Notes: generated by a model from the sequence alone, not told the origin. A stretch of DNA of 59,545 nt from an uncultured Clostridia bacterium (GCA_948562205.1 CAOYAN010000012.1:1-59545), one strand, 5' to 3'; counted from the stretch's first letter, positions 42,668 to 51,565 are shown. Numbers and translations are program-made.

Positions 42668-43045
42668 TTAATCAATTGCTTCAACGGCCTTGAGCATCTT
42701 GAAAAGATCAAAGTCGCATCTGCCATGAGGCTTTAACACCTCCTCCAGCTTATCGACTCCCTCTACAAAGAGCTCCTTCATTCCGTAGACATGCGGAAAA
42801 TAGTGATCTCCAAAGATCAATCGCGGCTGGACAATACGGTCACTGTTCCAGAGTTCTGTGCAGACATCAATACATGCCTGCTTGTTCTCCTTCCAGTATG
42901 CAGTATCTTTGTACCGGTCAATTGCCTCATCAAGCGTTTTAAATCTGTCAGATGAGATAATGTATTTCACTCTTTCCAGATCATGCTTGCCCTCAGCGAT
43001 TTCGCGTACACAGATGCTCATGCTAAGTCCGTATAATTTTTTCAT
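42668..43045 (-). CDS. unrecognised 125-residue protein on a high-G+C islet
   Basis: Soluble, helical, charged protein with several Cys, Trp and His (ISSDRFKTLDEAIDRYKD, then ELWNSDRIVQPRLIFGDHYF). I do not recognise a family. Base and codon use differ sharply from neighbours: 30 of 60 bases at 42721-42780 are G or C, against roughly a fifth to a quarter nearby, and codons such as CTG, GAC, AAG and CGG are used. Own promoter (43239-43267), long leader, ribosome site GGAAGG 7 bases upstream and its own terminator: an autonomous single-gene cassette, probably acquired by transfer. Confidence 0.75.
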   Translation of the reverse strand: MKKLYGLSMSICVREIAEGKHDLERVKYIISSDRFKTLDEAIDRYKDTAYWKENKQACIDVCTELWNSDRIVQPRLIFGDHYFPHVYGMKELFVEGVDKLEEVLKPHGRCDFDLFKMLKAVEAID

Positions 43046-43238
43046 TTTTCTACCTTCCCCACTTTATAGTGGGTTCCCTTCTTAAAATATTTTTTGCTAC
43101 TTTTTTGCTTTCAGGTGCAAACTAGGCTATATGTAGCGCCTATCTTATTTAAAAGAAACCTTTAAATTTTAAGAAAGCTCTATAAACTATAGTATCGTTC
43201 TCTATAATTATATAGAACTTTTTTCACCTCATATTTAT

Positions 43239-43267
43239 ATTTTAACAAATTTTAACATAAAAGTCAA
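43239..43267 (-). promoter_or_regulatory. promoter of the high-G+C orphan gene
   Basis: On the minus strand TTGACT (43262-43267), 17 bases, TAAAAT (43239-43244). Confidence 0.6.
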
Positions 43268-43342
43268 CATAATAATTGCTTTTTTATGTAATTTTAATAA
43301 TATTTTCTATTTACAAGATTTAAAACAAATACTATAGTATAT

Positions 43343-43383
43343 AATATAAATATCCACCAGCACAGCTAGTGGACATTTATATT
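43343..43383 (-). terminator. intrinsic terminator after the repeat membrane protein
   Basis: Arms AATATAAAT (43343-43351) and ATTTATATT (43375-43383), inner TCCAC/GTGGA and AGC/GCT pairings. Confidence 0.75.
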
Positions 43384-43428
43384 ATTCATAATTTTAATTA
43401 AATTTAATTATTAGCAATATAATTTTTT

Positions 43429-44043
43429 CTATGGAATTATAATCTGCGATAGATCAATATTTAAACTTGAAAGTATAATTATAGTTATTCCAGTCAAAAT
43501 AAATGCTAAAATAATACTAATTAAAAACACCCTTAATAATCTTGACAAATCACATATTTCATAATTATTAATCCCAATTTTTCCAAAGAAAAATTCTATT
43601 GCAAAAATTATAATAAAGCAAATTAAAAATATTTTAGTTGGATCTGTATATGGAATTATAATCTGAGACAGATCAATATTTAAAGCAGAAAATATCACTA
43701 GAGTTATTCCAGTCAAAAGAAATGCTAGAATAATACTAATAAAAAAAATCCATATTAATCTTGACAAACCATATATTTCACAATTATCAATCCAAACTTT
43801 TCCAAATAAAAATCCTATTGCAAAAATTATAATAAACCAAATTAAAAATATTTTAGTCGGGTCTGTATATGGAATTTTAATAATTGTTACTAATCCTACA
43901 ACAATTAATGAATAAATGACACTAAGTATAACACATACAACAGTTCTACTTAATCCAAAAACCATTCCCCTAGATGACCGGACTCTTAAAAAAAACATAA
44001 AATAAATTAAAAATATACAAAACATAATAAAAAATAGTTTCAT
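43429..44043 (-). CDS. membrane protein built of a 73-residue tandem repeat
   Basis: 204 residues, about six membrane helices, no recognised family. IPYTDPTKIFLI occurs at residues 57 and 130 and NIDLSQIIIP follows in both units, a 73-residue (219-base) period. The two units are also alike at DNA level (for example GGAATTATAATCTG at both ends). The N-terminal GLSRTVVCVILSV resembles the GLSRLIWIFFISI and DLSRLLRVFLISI segments of the later units, so about two and a half copies are present. Each unit has a loop (Y/N)-TDPTK between two helices. Recent unequal duplication is likely. Single-gene unit. Confidence 0.7.
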   Translation of the reverse strand: MKLFFIMFCIFLIYFMFFLRVRSSRGMVFGLSRTVVCVILSVIYSLIVVGLVTIIKIPYTDPTKIFLIWFIIIFAIGFLFGKVWIDNCEIYGLSRLIWIFFISIILAFLLTGITLVIFSALNIDLSQIIIPYTDPTKIFLICFIIIFAIEFFFGKIGINNYEICDLSRLLRVFLISIILAFILTGITIIILSSLNIDLSQIIIP

Positions 44044-44117
44044 AATTCTCTCCTTTTCTTATTAGATTAAAGGTTATTATTTTCTTGCCTAATATTATAT
44101 CATATTTTTATATTATG

Positions 44118-44582
44118 TCAAGTTAAAATACTACTATCTTTTATTTTATTATTTTCTTTTTCACTTACAATATTTATATTATCTCTTTGAAATTTTATAA
44201 ATCTATCGGATAAATTTAAAATAGTCTTACTTGACATACCACTTTCTTCAATCTTATTTTTTACTTCTTCTATACAGATATTATACCTTTTAATTAACAT
44301 ATCATATATATTATCCATACTTTTTTCTGTTGCTACAACAAATTTTGCACCAACATGAGATGCCATTTTTGCAAAAAGACTTAAATCATGTACTTTCTTT
44401 TTTCTTCTTTCAATCATTCTAGCAGCTGATATACTAAATTTTTTATATTCTTCTATTTGCTCTTTTAATAGACTTGTTAATTCATCTTGCTTATCTCTCA
44501 TCTTTATTATTCTAGACAAAGCATCTCTTTCAAGTTTTATTATATTATGTAAATATTCTAAAAATTCAAGTTCTTCTTCCAT
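44118..44582 (-). CDS. unrecognised coiled-coil protein
   Basis: 154 residues, almost wholly helical and charged, with heptad-like runs at about 1-60 (FLEYLHNIIKLERDALSRII) and 95-140. The middle segment ASHVGAKFVVATEKS is less charged. No membrane span. Start at the ATG 44582 because AAGGTG is 6 bases upstream; an ATG 3 codons earlier is too close to the site. Free-standing; next gene upstream on the same strand starts at 45151. Confidence 0.6.
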   Translation of the reverse strand: MEEELEFLEYLHNIIKLERDALSRIIKMRDKQDELTSLLKEQIEEYKKFSISAARMIERRKKKVHDLSLFAKMASHVGAKFVVATEKSMDNIYDMLIKRYNICIEEVKNKIEESGMSSKTILNLSDRFIKFQRDNINIVSEKENNKIKDSSILT

Positions 44583-44630
44583 AACATTCACCTTTATATA
44601 TTATTTACTTTTATTTTTATTATATACAAA

Positions 44631-44662
44631 AAGCATATGATTATATTTAAAATCATATGCTT
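44631..44662 (-). terminator. intrinsic terminator after the 44681 gene
   Basis: Perfect 11-base arms AAGCATATGAT and ATCATATGCTT with a 10-base loop. Confidence 0.8.
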
Positions 44663-44680
44663 CTTAAAAAAAATTAATTT

Positions 44681-45151
44681 TTAAAGTTCTTTTCTTTCAA
44701 AAAATGCCTTAAGATCACCAAAGTAATCAGCTATTACATTATCCATAATTTTCTTAACATCATAAATTGATAAGAAATTATAAAAAACATCTTCTCCTAG
44801 ACTATTTGCTGCAATAAATAAACGAGTTAATGCTATAATGTCATATCTTTCTACTTTTACAACAATACCATTTTCATCATAGACTTTATTACCATCTATA
44901 TCTCTTTTTGGCCATAATCTAATCTTTAACTGACCTCTATCATTATACTTTAATGATTTTTTTCTTATAGAAATAATTACAATTGCTTTATATTTATTCT
45001 TTTTTTGACTAAATTTCTTTCTTTTTATATAGTAATTGCCTTCATTTTCTATCTTCCGCAGTCTCTTTGCCTCAAGTATCTTATAATGTGACATTAATTT
45101 TCTTGCAAGTCTTACATGTTCTATTTCATAATATTGTGCTGATTTTGACAT
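44681..45151 (-). CDS. unrecognised basic 156-residue protein
   Basis: Not recognised. N-terminal 60 residues are strongly basic (KKNKYKAIVIISIRKKSLKY), then a strand-rich part with RLWPKRDIDGNKVYDENGIV, then helices ending in FGDLKAFFERKEL. The WPKRDIDGNKVYDENG stretch resembles a beta-hairpin module. Soluble; may bind nucleic acid because of its charge, but that is only a guess. Good AGGAGG site. Single gene between two terminators. Confidence 0.6.
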   Translation of the reverse strand: MSKSAQYYEIEHVRLARKLMSHYKILEAKRLRKIENEGNYYIKRKKFSQKKNKYKAIVIISIRKKSLKYNDRGQLKIRLWPKRDIDGNKVYDENGIVVKVERYDIIALTRLFIAANSLGEDVFYNFLSIYDVKKIMDNVIADYFGDLKAFFERKEL

Positions 45152-45256
45152 TTTATATCCTCCTATTTTAAGGTATATTTGTATAATATTAATTATACAT
45201 TACATAATTTGCACACCATATTTATATCATACAGAACGTATATTGTCAATTATTTT

Positions 45257-45817
45257 CTATTTCTTTTTTACAGAATAACCGAATTTTCCAATTTTTTCGC
45301 CAAGTTTGTAATATTCTCCATGAGAATATGCAATAAGCCTGCATTTTTGCATATCAAATCTTCCTGTCTCATCTAAATATTTATCATCTACATTTATAGC
45401 AAGAACTTCTGCAATAAACATATCATGAGAACCAAGCTCTTTTATTTCTTTTACTCTACATTCAATTGACACTGGAGACTCTTTTATCATAGGAGCCTTA
45501 ATAATACTTGCTACTTCTGGTGTAAGTTTCATTTCTTCAAATTTATTAACATCTTTGCCTGATTTTACGCCACAATAATCTGTAGCATATGCAAGATCTT
45601 CATTTGTAAGATTTATACAAAATTCTCCTGTTTTTTTTATAATATCATAAGAATGTCTCTCTTTTCTAACTGATATATATGCCATAGCAGGATCTGTACA
45701 AATTGTACCAGTCCATGCAACAGTAAGTATATTTTTTTCATTTTCATCCCCACAAGATACTAAAACAGCTGGTATTGGATATACAAAAGTTCCAGCCTTC
45801 CAAGTTTTTCTTCCCAT
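45257..45817 (-). CDS. flavin reductase-like FMN-binding protein
   Basis: Split-barrel flavoprotein (PF01613 type). Hallmarks: YPIPAVLVSCGDENEKNILT, AYISVRKERHSYDII, and INLTNEDLAYATDYCG. 186 residues matches the family, which includes NAD(P)H:flavin reductases and flavoredoxin. Cytoplasmic. It follows the DUF6512-like gene by 18 bases and is probably co-transcribed. Confidence 0.9.
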   Translation of the reverse strand: MGRKTWKAGTFVYPIPAVLVSCGDENEKNILTVAWTGTICTDPAMAYISVRKERHSYDIIKKTGEFCINLTNEDLAYATDYCGVKSGKDVNKFEEMKLTPEVASIIKAPMIKESPVSIECRVKEIKELGSHDMFIAEVLAINVDDKYLDETGRFDMQKCRLIAYSHGEYYKLGEKIGKFGYSVKKK

Positions 45818-45835
45818 ATTATTTCTTCCTTTCTA

Positions 45836-46378
45836 TTACTTTAATTCAAATACACCATACGTATCTGTTGTTTTATCTTTAAAAAGCTCAAAACGTGGTG
45901 GAATAAAAGTAAATAATACAAAAATTAAAAATAAAAATATTGTAATATATTTATATATTTCTTCTCTATTTTTATCAACATCTTTAGCAGTTGCCACTTT
46001 AAAGCCAAGAATTTGAGCAATAAATATTGCAAAATAAAATATTATTATATCAAGTACTAAAATATGTGTTCCAATTATATACGTATATAAATAATAAAAG
46101 GATATTATAATAAACATAATTGTAAGTATTTTAGTAAGTAATGATGTCCATAAATTTCTAGGTCTATACATAATTTCACAAAACTCAAATATAGTCCAAA
46201 AAAACACTGGCATAACTGCTATTTTAACATGTTCCCATACACTTTCATTTACACTGCTAAATGGTGCTAAAGCTAAATTTCCACCAAAAAAATCAAAAGT
46301 AAAATGAAGTAGTGTTCCAATTATAGATATAACAAAAAAACCTATTATACTATATTTAAAAATACTATTTTTTTCCAT
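45836..46378 (-). CDS. membrane protein, probably DUF6512 family
   Basis: 180 residues, about five membrane helices. Signature-like opening: GTLLHFTFDFFGG, then FSSVNESVWEHVKIAVMP, a pattern I associate with the DUF6512 group of Clostridia (not verified). Function unknown. Upstream partner of the flavin reductase gene. Confidence 0.65.
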   Translation of the reverse strand: MEKNSIFKYSIIGFFVISIIGTLLHFTFDFFGGNLALAPFSSVNESVWEHVKIAVMPVFFWTIFEFCEIMYRPRNLWTSLLTKILTIMFIIISFYYLYTYIIGTHILVLDIIIFYFAIFIAQILGFKVATAKDVDKNREEIYKYITIFLFLIFVLFTFIPPRFELFKDKTTDTYGVFELK

Positions 46379-46428
46379 ATATAAATACCTCTATATTTAT
46401 ATATACGTAATAATCTATACAAATATAC

Positions 46429-46456
46429 CCTATTATGACATGTTTGCCATAATAGG
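46429..46456 (-). terminator. intrinsic terminator after the FemX-like gene
   Basis: Arms CCTATTATG and CATAATAGG, 10-base loop, inner GACA/TGTT extension possible. Confidence 0.75.
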
Positions 46457-46463
46457 ATAAATA

Positions 46464-47522
46464 TTAGTGAGTTTTAAGTCCTCTTAATTTTCTATTTACA
46501 TTTCTCATAATAGGCAACCCTTTAGAATACATTAAATACATTCCTTTTTTATATACCTTATTTATTTCTCCAATGTACTCCTCAATTCCCTTTTCTCTAC
46601 AAAAACCAACTTTAAATTTATAAAGTCCATTATCCATATTAAGACTTAAAAGTCCACCAAAATTATATGTTCTACATTTTGTTTCAAGTCCCCATTCAAT
46701 CATAGCCCATTGCATAGCATAGTTTGGCATAAGATTTCTTTTTTCATTAGAACTTGCACCATATAAATAAAATAATTCACCACCAAAATTAGTTGCAATA
46801 GCAGCAGATAATTTATCTCCCTCATGCTCAGCTATATATATTCTAAGACTGTTTTCATCATATGCATCTAGCATTCTTTTAAAATATTCATATGGCCTAC
46901 AACCAATTTTATCTCTTATTGTAGTAATTTTATATATTTCATAAAAAGTTTTTAAATCTTCTTCATCTCTTGAATATCTTACTGTGACACCTTTTCTTTT
47001 AGAAAGTCTTACATTATATCTAGTCTTCTCACTAAATCCTTTAAGTAGCTCATCTTGAGTTTTATTTTCTATATTTAATACCATATTATGTGATGGTTGA
47101 ATAACAGTATCAGGATTTGGATTTTTACCAGATGTTTTAAAACCTGCATCCTTGTACATTTTATCAAGTTTTTCATCATATATTACTTGTGGATCAAATT
47201 TTAATACAAAAGATTTGTATTTTTTGGCTAAAGGCTCAGCTTCAGCTATAAGTTTTTGTACTTTATCAATATCATATACATCACATACTGGTCCACGTGG
47301 TGCATACATTATAGTAGTATTTAGTTTTTTAACTTTTTCAATAAGTATCATCATTGCAGCTGTTATTTTACCTTTTTCTTCTAAATATACAGCCTCTTGT
47401 ATCCAATTTGATTTAACTTTTCCCCAAGATAGATCTTGCATAAGACTAGATCCCCTATATTCTCTTACAAATTTATTATATTTTTCTACCTGTTTCTTAT
47501 TTTTTTTATTTAATATTGGCAT
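46464..47522 (-). CDS. FemX-type peptidoglycan aminoacyltransferase
   Basis: Adds an amino acid from aminoacyl-tRNA to the lipid II stem peptide. Two GNAT-like halves: the first with SWGKVKSNWIQEAVY and APRGPVCDVYD, the second with KTRYNVRLSKRKGVTV, FYLYGASSNEKRNLMPNYA and MQWAMIEWGLE, which are FemABX hallmarks. 352 residues. The helical arm of staphylococcal FemA is absent, as in FemX/MurM-like minimal members. Seven bases after cysS, with which it forms an operon. Which residue it adds is unknown. Confidence 0.9.
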   Translation of the reverse strand: MPILNKKNKKQVEKYNKFVREYRGSSLMQDLSWGKVKSNWIQEAVYLEEKGKITAAMMILIEKVKKLNTTIMYAPRGPVCDVYDIDKVQKLIAEAEPLAKKYKSFVLKFDPQVIYDEKLDKMYKDAGFKTSGKNPNPDTVIQPSHNMVLNIENKTQDELLKGFSEKTRYNVRLSKRKGVTVRYSRDEEDLKTFYEIYKITTIRDKIGCRPYEYFKRMLDAYDENSLRIYIAEHEGDKLSAAIATNFGGELFYLYGASSNEKRNLMPNYAMQWAMIEWGLETKCRTYNFGGLLSLNMDNGLYKFKVGFCREKGIEEYIGEINKVYKKGMYLMYSKGLPIMRNVNRKLRGLKTH

Positions 47523-47529
47523 ATTATCC

Positions 47530-48921
47530 CTACACTTTCTTTAGTTTTTGTCCTTCTTTTGAATCAATTACAATATATCCTAACTCTTTTAATTTATCTC
47601 TTAGCCTATCAGACTCATTAAAATCCTTATTTTCTCTTGCAATCTTTCTACTATTTAATATTTCCTTTATTTCATCAGAGTATTCTTCTACATCATTAGA
47701 TACCTCTTTATCTATTTCTAAAGATAGTATACTATCAAATTTTTTAAGTAAATCATAATACATATTTGATTTTACTTGTTCCCTTGCAATTTCCCAAACA
47801 ACAGACATTGCAAGAGGCATATTAATATCATCATTTATAGCTTCAACAAATCTATTTTCTAATTCTTTTATCTTTTCTTCATCTATTTTTGTATCTATAC
47901 CTTTATGTTTTAGTGTTAATTCTCTTAATCTATTTAATGCAATTTGTGCAGATTTTACACCCTCCCATGTAAAATTTAGTTTATTTCTATAATGTGATGA
48001 ATATGTAAAATATCTATATGCAAGCGGTTCAATACCTCTAGCTTGTAAATCATCTAAAGTATATACATTATGAAGACTCTTTGACATCTTCCCATTATCT
48101 ATTAATAAAAACTCAACATGCATCCAAATTTTTGCAAGATTTTTGCCTGTAGCACCTTTTGATTGTGCAATTTCATTTTCATGATGTATTGGAATATGAT
48201 CAACTCCACCAGTATGAATATCAAATTCATCTCCTAAATATTTTCTAGACATTGCACTACATTCGATATGCCATCCTGGATAACAAAGTCCCCATTTACT
48301 ATCCCACTTCATTATATGTTCTTTTGGAGCTTTAATCCAAAGTGCAAAATCAAGAGGATTTCTTTTTTCTTCATCTACTTCAACTCTTGCACCAGATTTT
48401 TGATTTTTTAAATCAATTCTTGAAAGTTCTCCATATGATGAAAGTTTAGAAGTATCAAAATATATTCCTTTAGATGTTTCATAACCATAACCATTATCTA
48501 CAATTTCTTTAACATATTCTTCCATCTCTTTTATATGATCTGTTGCTTTAACAATATGCTCTGGCCTTGATATATTTAATCTATCTATATCTTTTAAAAA
48601 AGCATCTGTATACATTTTTGCTATTTCATAAACAGATTTATGTTGTTCTTTTGCAGATTTTGCCATTTTATCTTCTCCTTCATCTGCATCAGAAGTTAAA
48701 TGTCCCACATCTGTTATATTCATTACATGATCTAATTTATAGCCATTATATTTTAATACTTTCCTTAACATATCCATAAAAATATATGCTCTCATATTTC
48801 CAATAGATGCATAGTTATATACTGTTGGTCCACATGTATATATTTTTACAACTTTCCCATTTTTATCGAGCGGTTTAAACTCACTCTTTTCTCTTGTTAA
48901 TGTATTATATAATTTTAACAT
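47530..48921 (-). CDS. cysS: cysteinyl-tRNA synthetase
   Basis: Class I synthetase that charges tRNA-Cys. HIGH-type motif appears as YNYASIGNMRAY after CGPTVYN (zinc ligand Cys), other zinc ligands in GWHIECSAMS and GGVDHIPIHHENEIAQ, and the KMSKS loop in DNGKMSKSLHN. The usual His of HIGN is Ser here (SIGN), a variation worth noting. Start at the ATG 48921 (463 residues) with AAGGTG 6 bases upstream. No T-box leader is visible upstream. Operon with the FemX-like gene. Confidence 0.95.
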   Translation of the reverse strand: MLKLYNTLTREKSEFKPLDKNGKVVKIYTCGPTVYNYASIGNMRAYIFMDMLRKVLKYNGYKLDHVMNITDVGHLTSDADEGEDKMAKSAKEQHKSVYEIAKMYTDAFLKDIDRLNISRPEHIVKATDHIKEMEEYVKEIVDNGYGYETSKGIYFDTSKLSSYGELSRIDLKNQKSGARVEVDEEKRNPLDFALWIKAPKEHIMKWDSKWGLCYPGWHIECSAMSRKYLGDEFDIHTGGVDHIPIHHENEIAQSKGATGKNLAKIWMHVEFLLIDNGKMSKSLHNVYTLDDLQARGIEPLAYRYFTYSSHYRNKLNFTWEGVKSAQIALNRLRELTLKHKGIDTKIDEEKIKELENRFVEAINDDINMPLAMSVVWEIAREQVKSNMYYDLLKKFDSILSLEIDKEVSNDVEEYSDEIKEILNSRKIARENKDFNESDRLRDKLKELGYIVIDSKEGQKLKKV

Positions 48922-49116
48922 AGTATTCACCTTCTCTATATATTTTATGAAATTATACTTTGTATATTATATACTATTATTCTTTTTTTTTCAATTGAAT
49001 AATATATATATTACTAAAATATACTATTTTTTACTTTTTAGTATATGTAAAAGTGTAAACTTTGTTGATTTTTATATATCATTATTATATAATTTAATAA
49101 TAGAGAGGGGCTATTA

Positions 49117-49626
49117 ATGAGAAAAAAATATATTATATATATTGTAATATTTACTATTTGTATCATTAGTTTATTATTTATATTTTGGGGATATAATAAT
49201 TTACATTCTAAAACGAAATATATACCTACAAAATTACGTAATAGTTATATTGTATCTGTTTCAGATGATACATATCTTACTAATTACTTACAAAGAAAAA
49301 ATACTCTTATAATATTTTTTGCAACATGGTGTGATCATTGTATTAATGAAAAAGATACTATAACAGATATATATAACAATAATCCAGATATTCCAGTTAT
49401 CATAGTATCACATGATATTTCCATAGAAAAACTTGAAAATTTTTTAAAGACAAATAACTTGAACTGGCTTGTGATATTTGATCCTGAAAAAAAGATTAGA
49501 AAAAATATTGATAAAAATAGCTCTGGAATACCCTATTTATATTTAATAGATAAAAATAATAATGTCTTAAATAAATTAAATTCTCCATTTGATTATGATG
49601 ACATTTTAAATTTTTATTATAACTAA
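49117..49626 (+). CDS. membrane-anchored thioredoxin-like (TlpA/ResA-type) protein
   Basis: N-terminal helix (about 5-25, IYIVIFTICIISLLFIFW) as a signal anchor, no lipobox. The redox motif is FFATWCDHCINEK (CDHC), followed by VIIVSHD, the cis-Pro in SSGIPYLYLID and a thioredoxin fold pattern. 169 residues. Likely extracytoplasmic thiol-disulfide exchange. GAGAGGGG site. It lies 21 bases before the MscS gene and is probably in one operon with it. Confidence 0.85.
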   Translation: MRKKYIIYIVIFTICIISLLFIFWGYNNLHSKTKYIPTKLRNSYIVSVSDDTYLTNYLQRKNTLIIFFATWCDHCINEKDTITDIYNNNPDIPVIIVSHDISIEKLENFLKTNNLNWLVIFDPEKKIRKNIDKNSSGIPYLYLIDKNNNVLNKLNSPFDYDDILNFYYN

Positions 49627-49647
49627 TACAAAAGAGGAGGTCTAAAA

Positions 49648-50706
49648 ATGGATAATATAAATCTATTTATAGAAAAAATTACTACTCTTGAACTTAATAC
49701 TTTTACAAGAGTACTTATATCTATTTTAATTATTATCTTGTTTTTTATAGCAAGACCATTACTTTCATATATACTAATTAAAGTATTTAAAATACGTGAC
49801 TCTAATAGCGAAAAAATTAAAAAAAGTGCATTTTATAAACCACTTAAAATATTTTTTGCTATACTTGGTATATATCTTGCAATACTATTTTTAGGTGTTA
49901 ATGAAAAATTTTTAGATATTGTAAATAAAGCATTTAGTATATCTATAATTTTATTAATAACTTATGTTATAAGTAATGCATTAAAACCCGATTCAATCTT
50001 TTTAAAGCCTTTTTTTAAAAGAACAACACTAAATTCAGATCCAAAAATAATAAAATTAATAACTACATGTCTTAGAGCAATAATTTTTTGTATAGCTGGT
50101 GTAATTGTAATTAGCGAGCTTGGATATGATATTAATGGACTTATAGCAGGTCTTGGACTAAGTGGTCTTACAATAGCACTTGCTGCACAAGATACAGCAA
50201 AAAACTTATTTGGTGGGCTAGTTATATTACTTGATAAACCATTTGCACTTGGAGAATGGATAGAGACTCAAAACTATGAAGGAATTGTTGAAGAAATAAC
50301 ATTTAGAAGTACTAGAATAAGAACTTGGGATGATTCAGTTGCAACAATACCAAATTCAGAAATAGTAAACAGTTCTGTAGTAAATTGGACAAAAATGAAT
50401 TTAAGACGAGTAAAAATAAACTTAATACTTGAATTTAAAACTAAACTAAAACAAGTATGTGACTTTACAAACGATGTACAAGTTCTCCTAAATGAATATG
50501 ACATTGAAAAAGATAGTATAATAGTAAAATTTTCTGATATAGAAGATTCTGGATATAAAGTATATATCTCTTTTAAAACAAAGATAAAAAAATATTCAGA
50601 TTATATGGAATTAAAAGAAAATATAAATTATAAAATTATGCAACTTTTAGAAAAAAACAAAATTGATCTTGCATATCCATCACAAACTATATATGTAAAA
50701 AAATAA
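49648..50706 (+). CDS. MscS-family mechanosensitive channel
   Basis: Releases solutes on osmotic downshock. About four N-terminal helices, then the pore helix and beta domain: GLIAGLGLSGLTIALAAQDT, AKNLFGGLVILLDKPFALGE, VEEITFRSTRIRTWDDS and the TIPNSEIVNSSVVNWT segment. 352 residues. AGAGGAGG site. Second gene after the TlpA-like gene; hairpin terminator at 50705-50727. Confidence 0.93.
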   Translation: MDNINLFIEKITTLELNTFTRVLISILIIILFFIARPLLSYILIKVFKIRDSNSEKIKKSAFYKPLKIFFAILGIYLAILFLGVNEKFLDIVNKAFSISIILLITYVISNALKPDSIFLKPFFKRTTLNSDPKIIKLITTCLRAIIFCIAGVIVISELGYDINGLIAGLGLSGLTIALAAQDTAKNLFGGLVILLDKPFALGEWIETQNYEGIVEEITFRSTRIRTWDDSVATIPNSEIVNSSVVNWTKMNLRRVKINLILEFKTKLKQVCDFTNDVQVLLNEYDIEKDSIIVKFSDIEDSGYKVYISFKTKIKKYSDYMELKENINYKIMQLLEKNKIDLAYPSQTIYVKK

Positions 50707-50727
50707 GAACCCAAATGGGTTCTTTAT
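50705..50727 (+). terminator. intrinsic terminator after the MscS gene
   Basis: Arms AAGAACCC and GGGTTCTT, 4-base loop, T-rich tail. Confidence 0.85.
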
Positions 50728-50822
50728 TTACTGCACCTAAAAAAATGTTCTATATTTAATGCATTTCTCTCAATCTTTAAATCTCTTTTTTTAGAAATAT
50801 TATTTTTACTTTTTTTCTTCAA
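50724..50822 (-). CDS. possible 32-residue Lys-rich protein
   Basis: A TTG start at 50822 with GGGGTGA 6 bases upstream opens a 32-residue frame rich in Lys and Arg (KKKSKNNISKKRDLKIERN) that ends HFFRCSK. Its end overlaps the MscS terminator. A TATAAT (minus) lies about 20 bases upstream of the ribosome site, without a clear -35. Not recognised; may be a real small basic protein or chance. Confidence 0.35.
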   Translation of the reverse strand: MKKKSKNNISKKRDLKIERNALNIEHFFRCSK

Positions 50823-50903
50823 ATATATCACCCCATATATTATATGAAGTATATATTAAAATTTTCCTATATTGCAACACTATATGACAATTCATTCATA
50901 TGT

Positions 50904-51440
50904 TCATATATTTAGTATGTTATTTAGCATTTGTTCATGATTATTATTAATGAATTTATTACTATGATTACTTATTTCATCTAATAGATTTCTTAATGTA
51001 CCATATGCCATGTTATATTCTTCTTTACTTACATCATTGTCATCTACGGCTTTTTCAAGCTCATTTTCATCCCAAACAATTACTTTATTATCATTATGTA
51101 CATCTATAGTAACATCAAGATATAAATCTAAATAATATGGTGTATTATTTTCATATCCATTTTCTTTTGTTACATCTATATAATATTCTTGTATTTCTTT
51201 TTTATCATTTAAAAATACTCTTACTACATAATTTTCATCAACTGGTAAATATTCAAGTATGTAATATCCATTATCAAGTAAACACACATTTTTTCCACTA
51301 TGTGTTTCAATATATGGTTTATCTATATCCTTTATGTGTTTAGCAGATATATACGCTCCATATTTATCATCTTTAATGACATTGATATCATAATCTTCAA
51401 CACCTAGAAGATATGTATCTTTGATAAATTTTTTCTTCAT
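50904..51440 (-). CDS. DUF402 domain protein (nucleoside phosphatase-like)
   Basis: 178 residues. The core FLNDKKEIQEYYIDVT and YYLDLYLDVTIDVHND, then VIVWDENELEKA, is the DUF402 (PF04167) pattern with its conserved Asp/Glu residues. Some members hydrolyse nucleoside tri/diphosphates (Ntdp), others act on fluoroacetyl-CoA-like or RNA substrates. Soluble. Start at the ATG 51440 with AAGGAGATG 7 bases upstream. Free-standing. Confidence 0.82.
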   Translation of the reverse strand: MKKKFIKDTYLLGVEDYDINVIKDDKYGAYISAKHIKDIDKPYIETHSGKNVCLLDNGYYILEYLPVDENYVVRVFLNDKKEIQEYYIDVTKENGYENNTPYYLDLYLDVTIDVHNDNKVIVWDENELEKAVDDNDVSKEEYNMAYGTLRNLLDEISNHSNKFINNNHEQMLNNILNI

Positions 51441-51565
51441 AGTAATCATCTCCTTAATACTATACATAAATTATACATTAAATTCTATGCATTTTCAAGT
51501 CAATATATAATAATAAGTATTAAAGAAAAATAAAAGTAACTAAGATTTAATTATAAAGGCCAAAA

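Larger units (their letters stand above)
43046..43428 (-). other. leader and spacer of the islet gene
   Basis: About 380 bases without a gene. On the minus strand it holds a leader of about 190 bases from the promoter at 43239-43267 to the ATG at 43045. It contains a perfect hairpin CCCAC-TTTATA-GTGGG (43058-43073) abutting the ribosome site, an AGGC/GCCT pairing around 43121-43138, and GTTCT/AGAAC arms near 43190-43213. No known riboswitch was recognised. The left-over part up to 43428 holds the terminator of the 43429 gene. Confidence 0.5.

Noticed and set aside
42493..42726. Minus-strand frame overlapping the islet terminator and rimP start
   Set aside because: Runs through a terminator and two promoter elements, and lacks a ribosome site.
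43085..43232. Known riboswitch in the leader of the 125-residue gene
   Set aside because: Small pairings exist, but no match to a preQ1, SAM, TPP, fluoride or ykkC pattern could be defended by eye.
47152..47544. Plus-strand frame of 130 codons
   Set aside because: Antisense to the FemX-like gene, no ribosome site.
48922..49116. T-box leader before cysS
   Set aside because: The upstream stretch is too AT-rich, lacks the conserved T-box sequence and any antiterminator pair.
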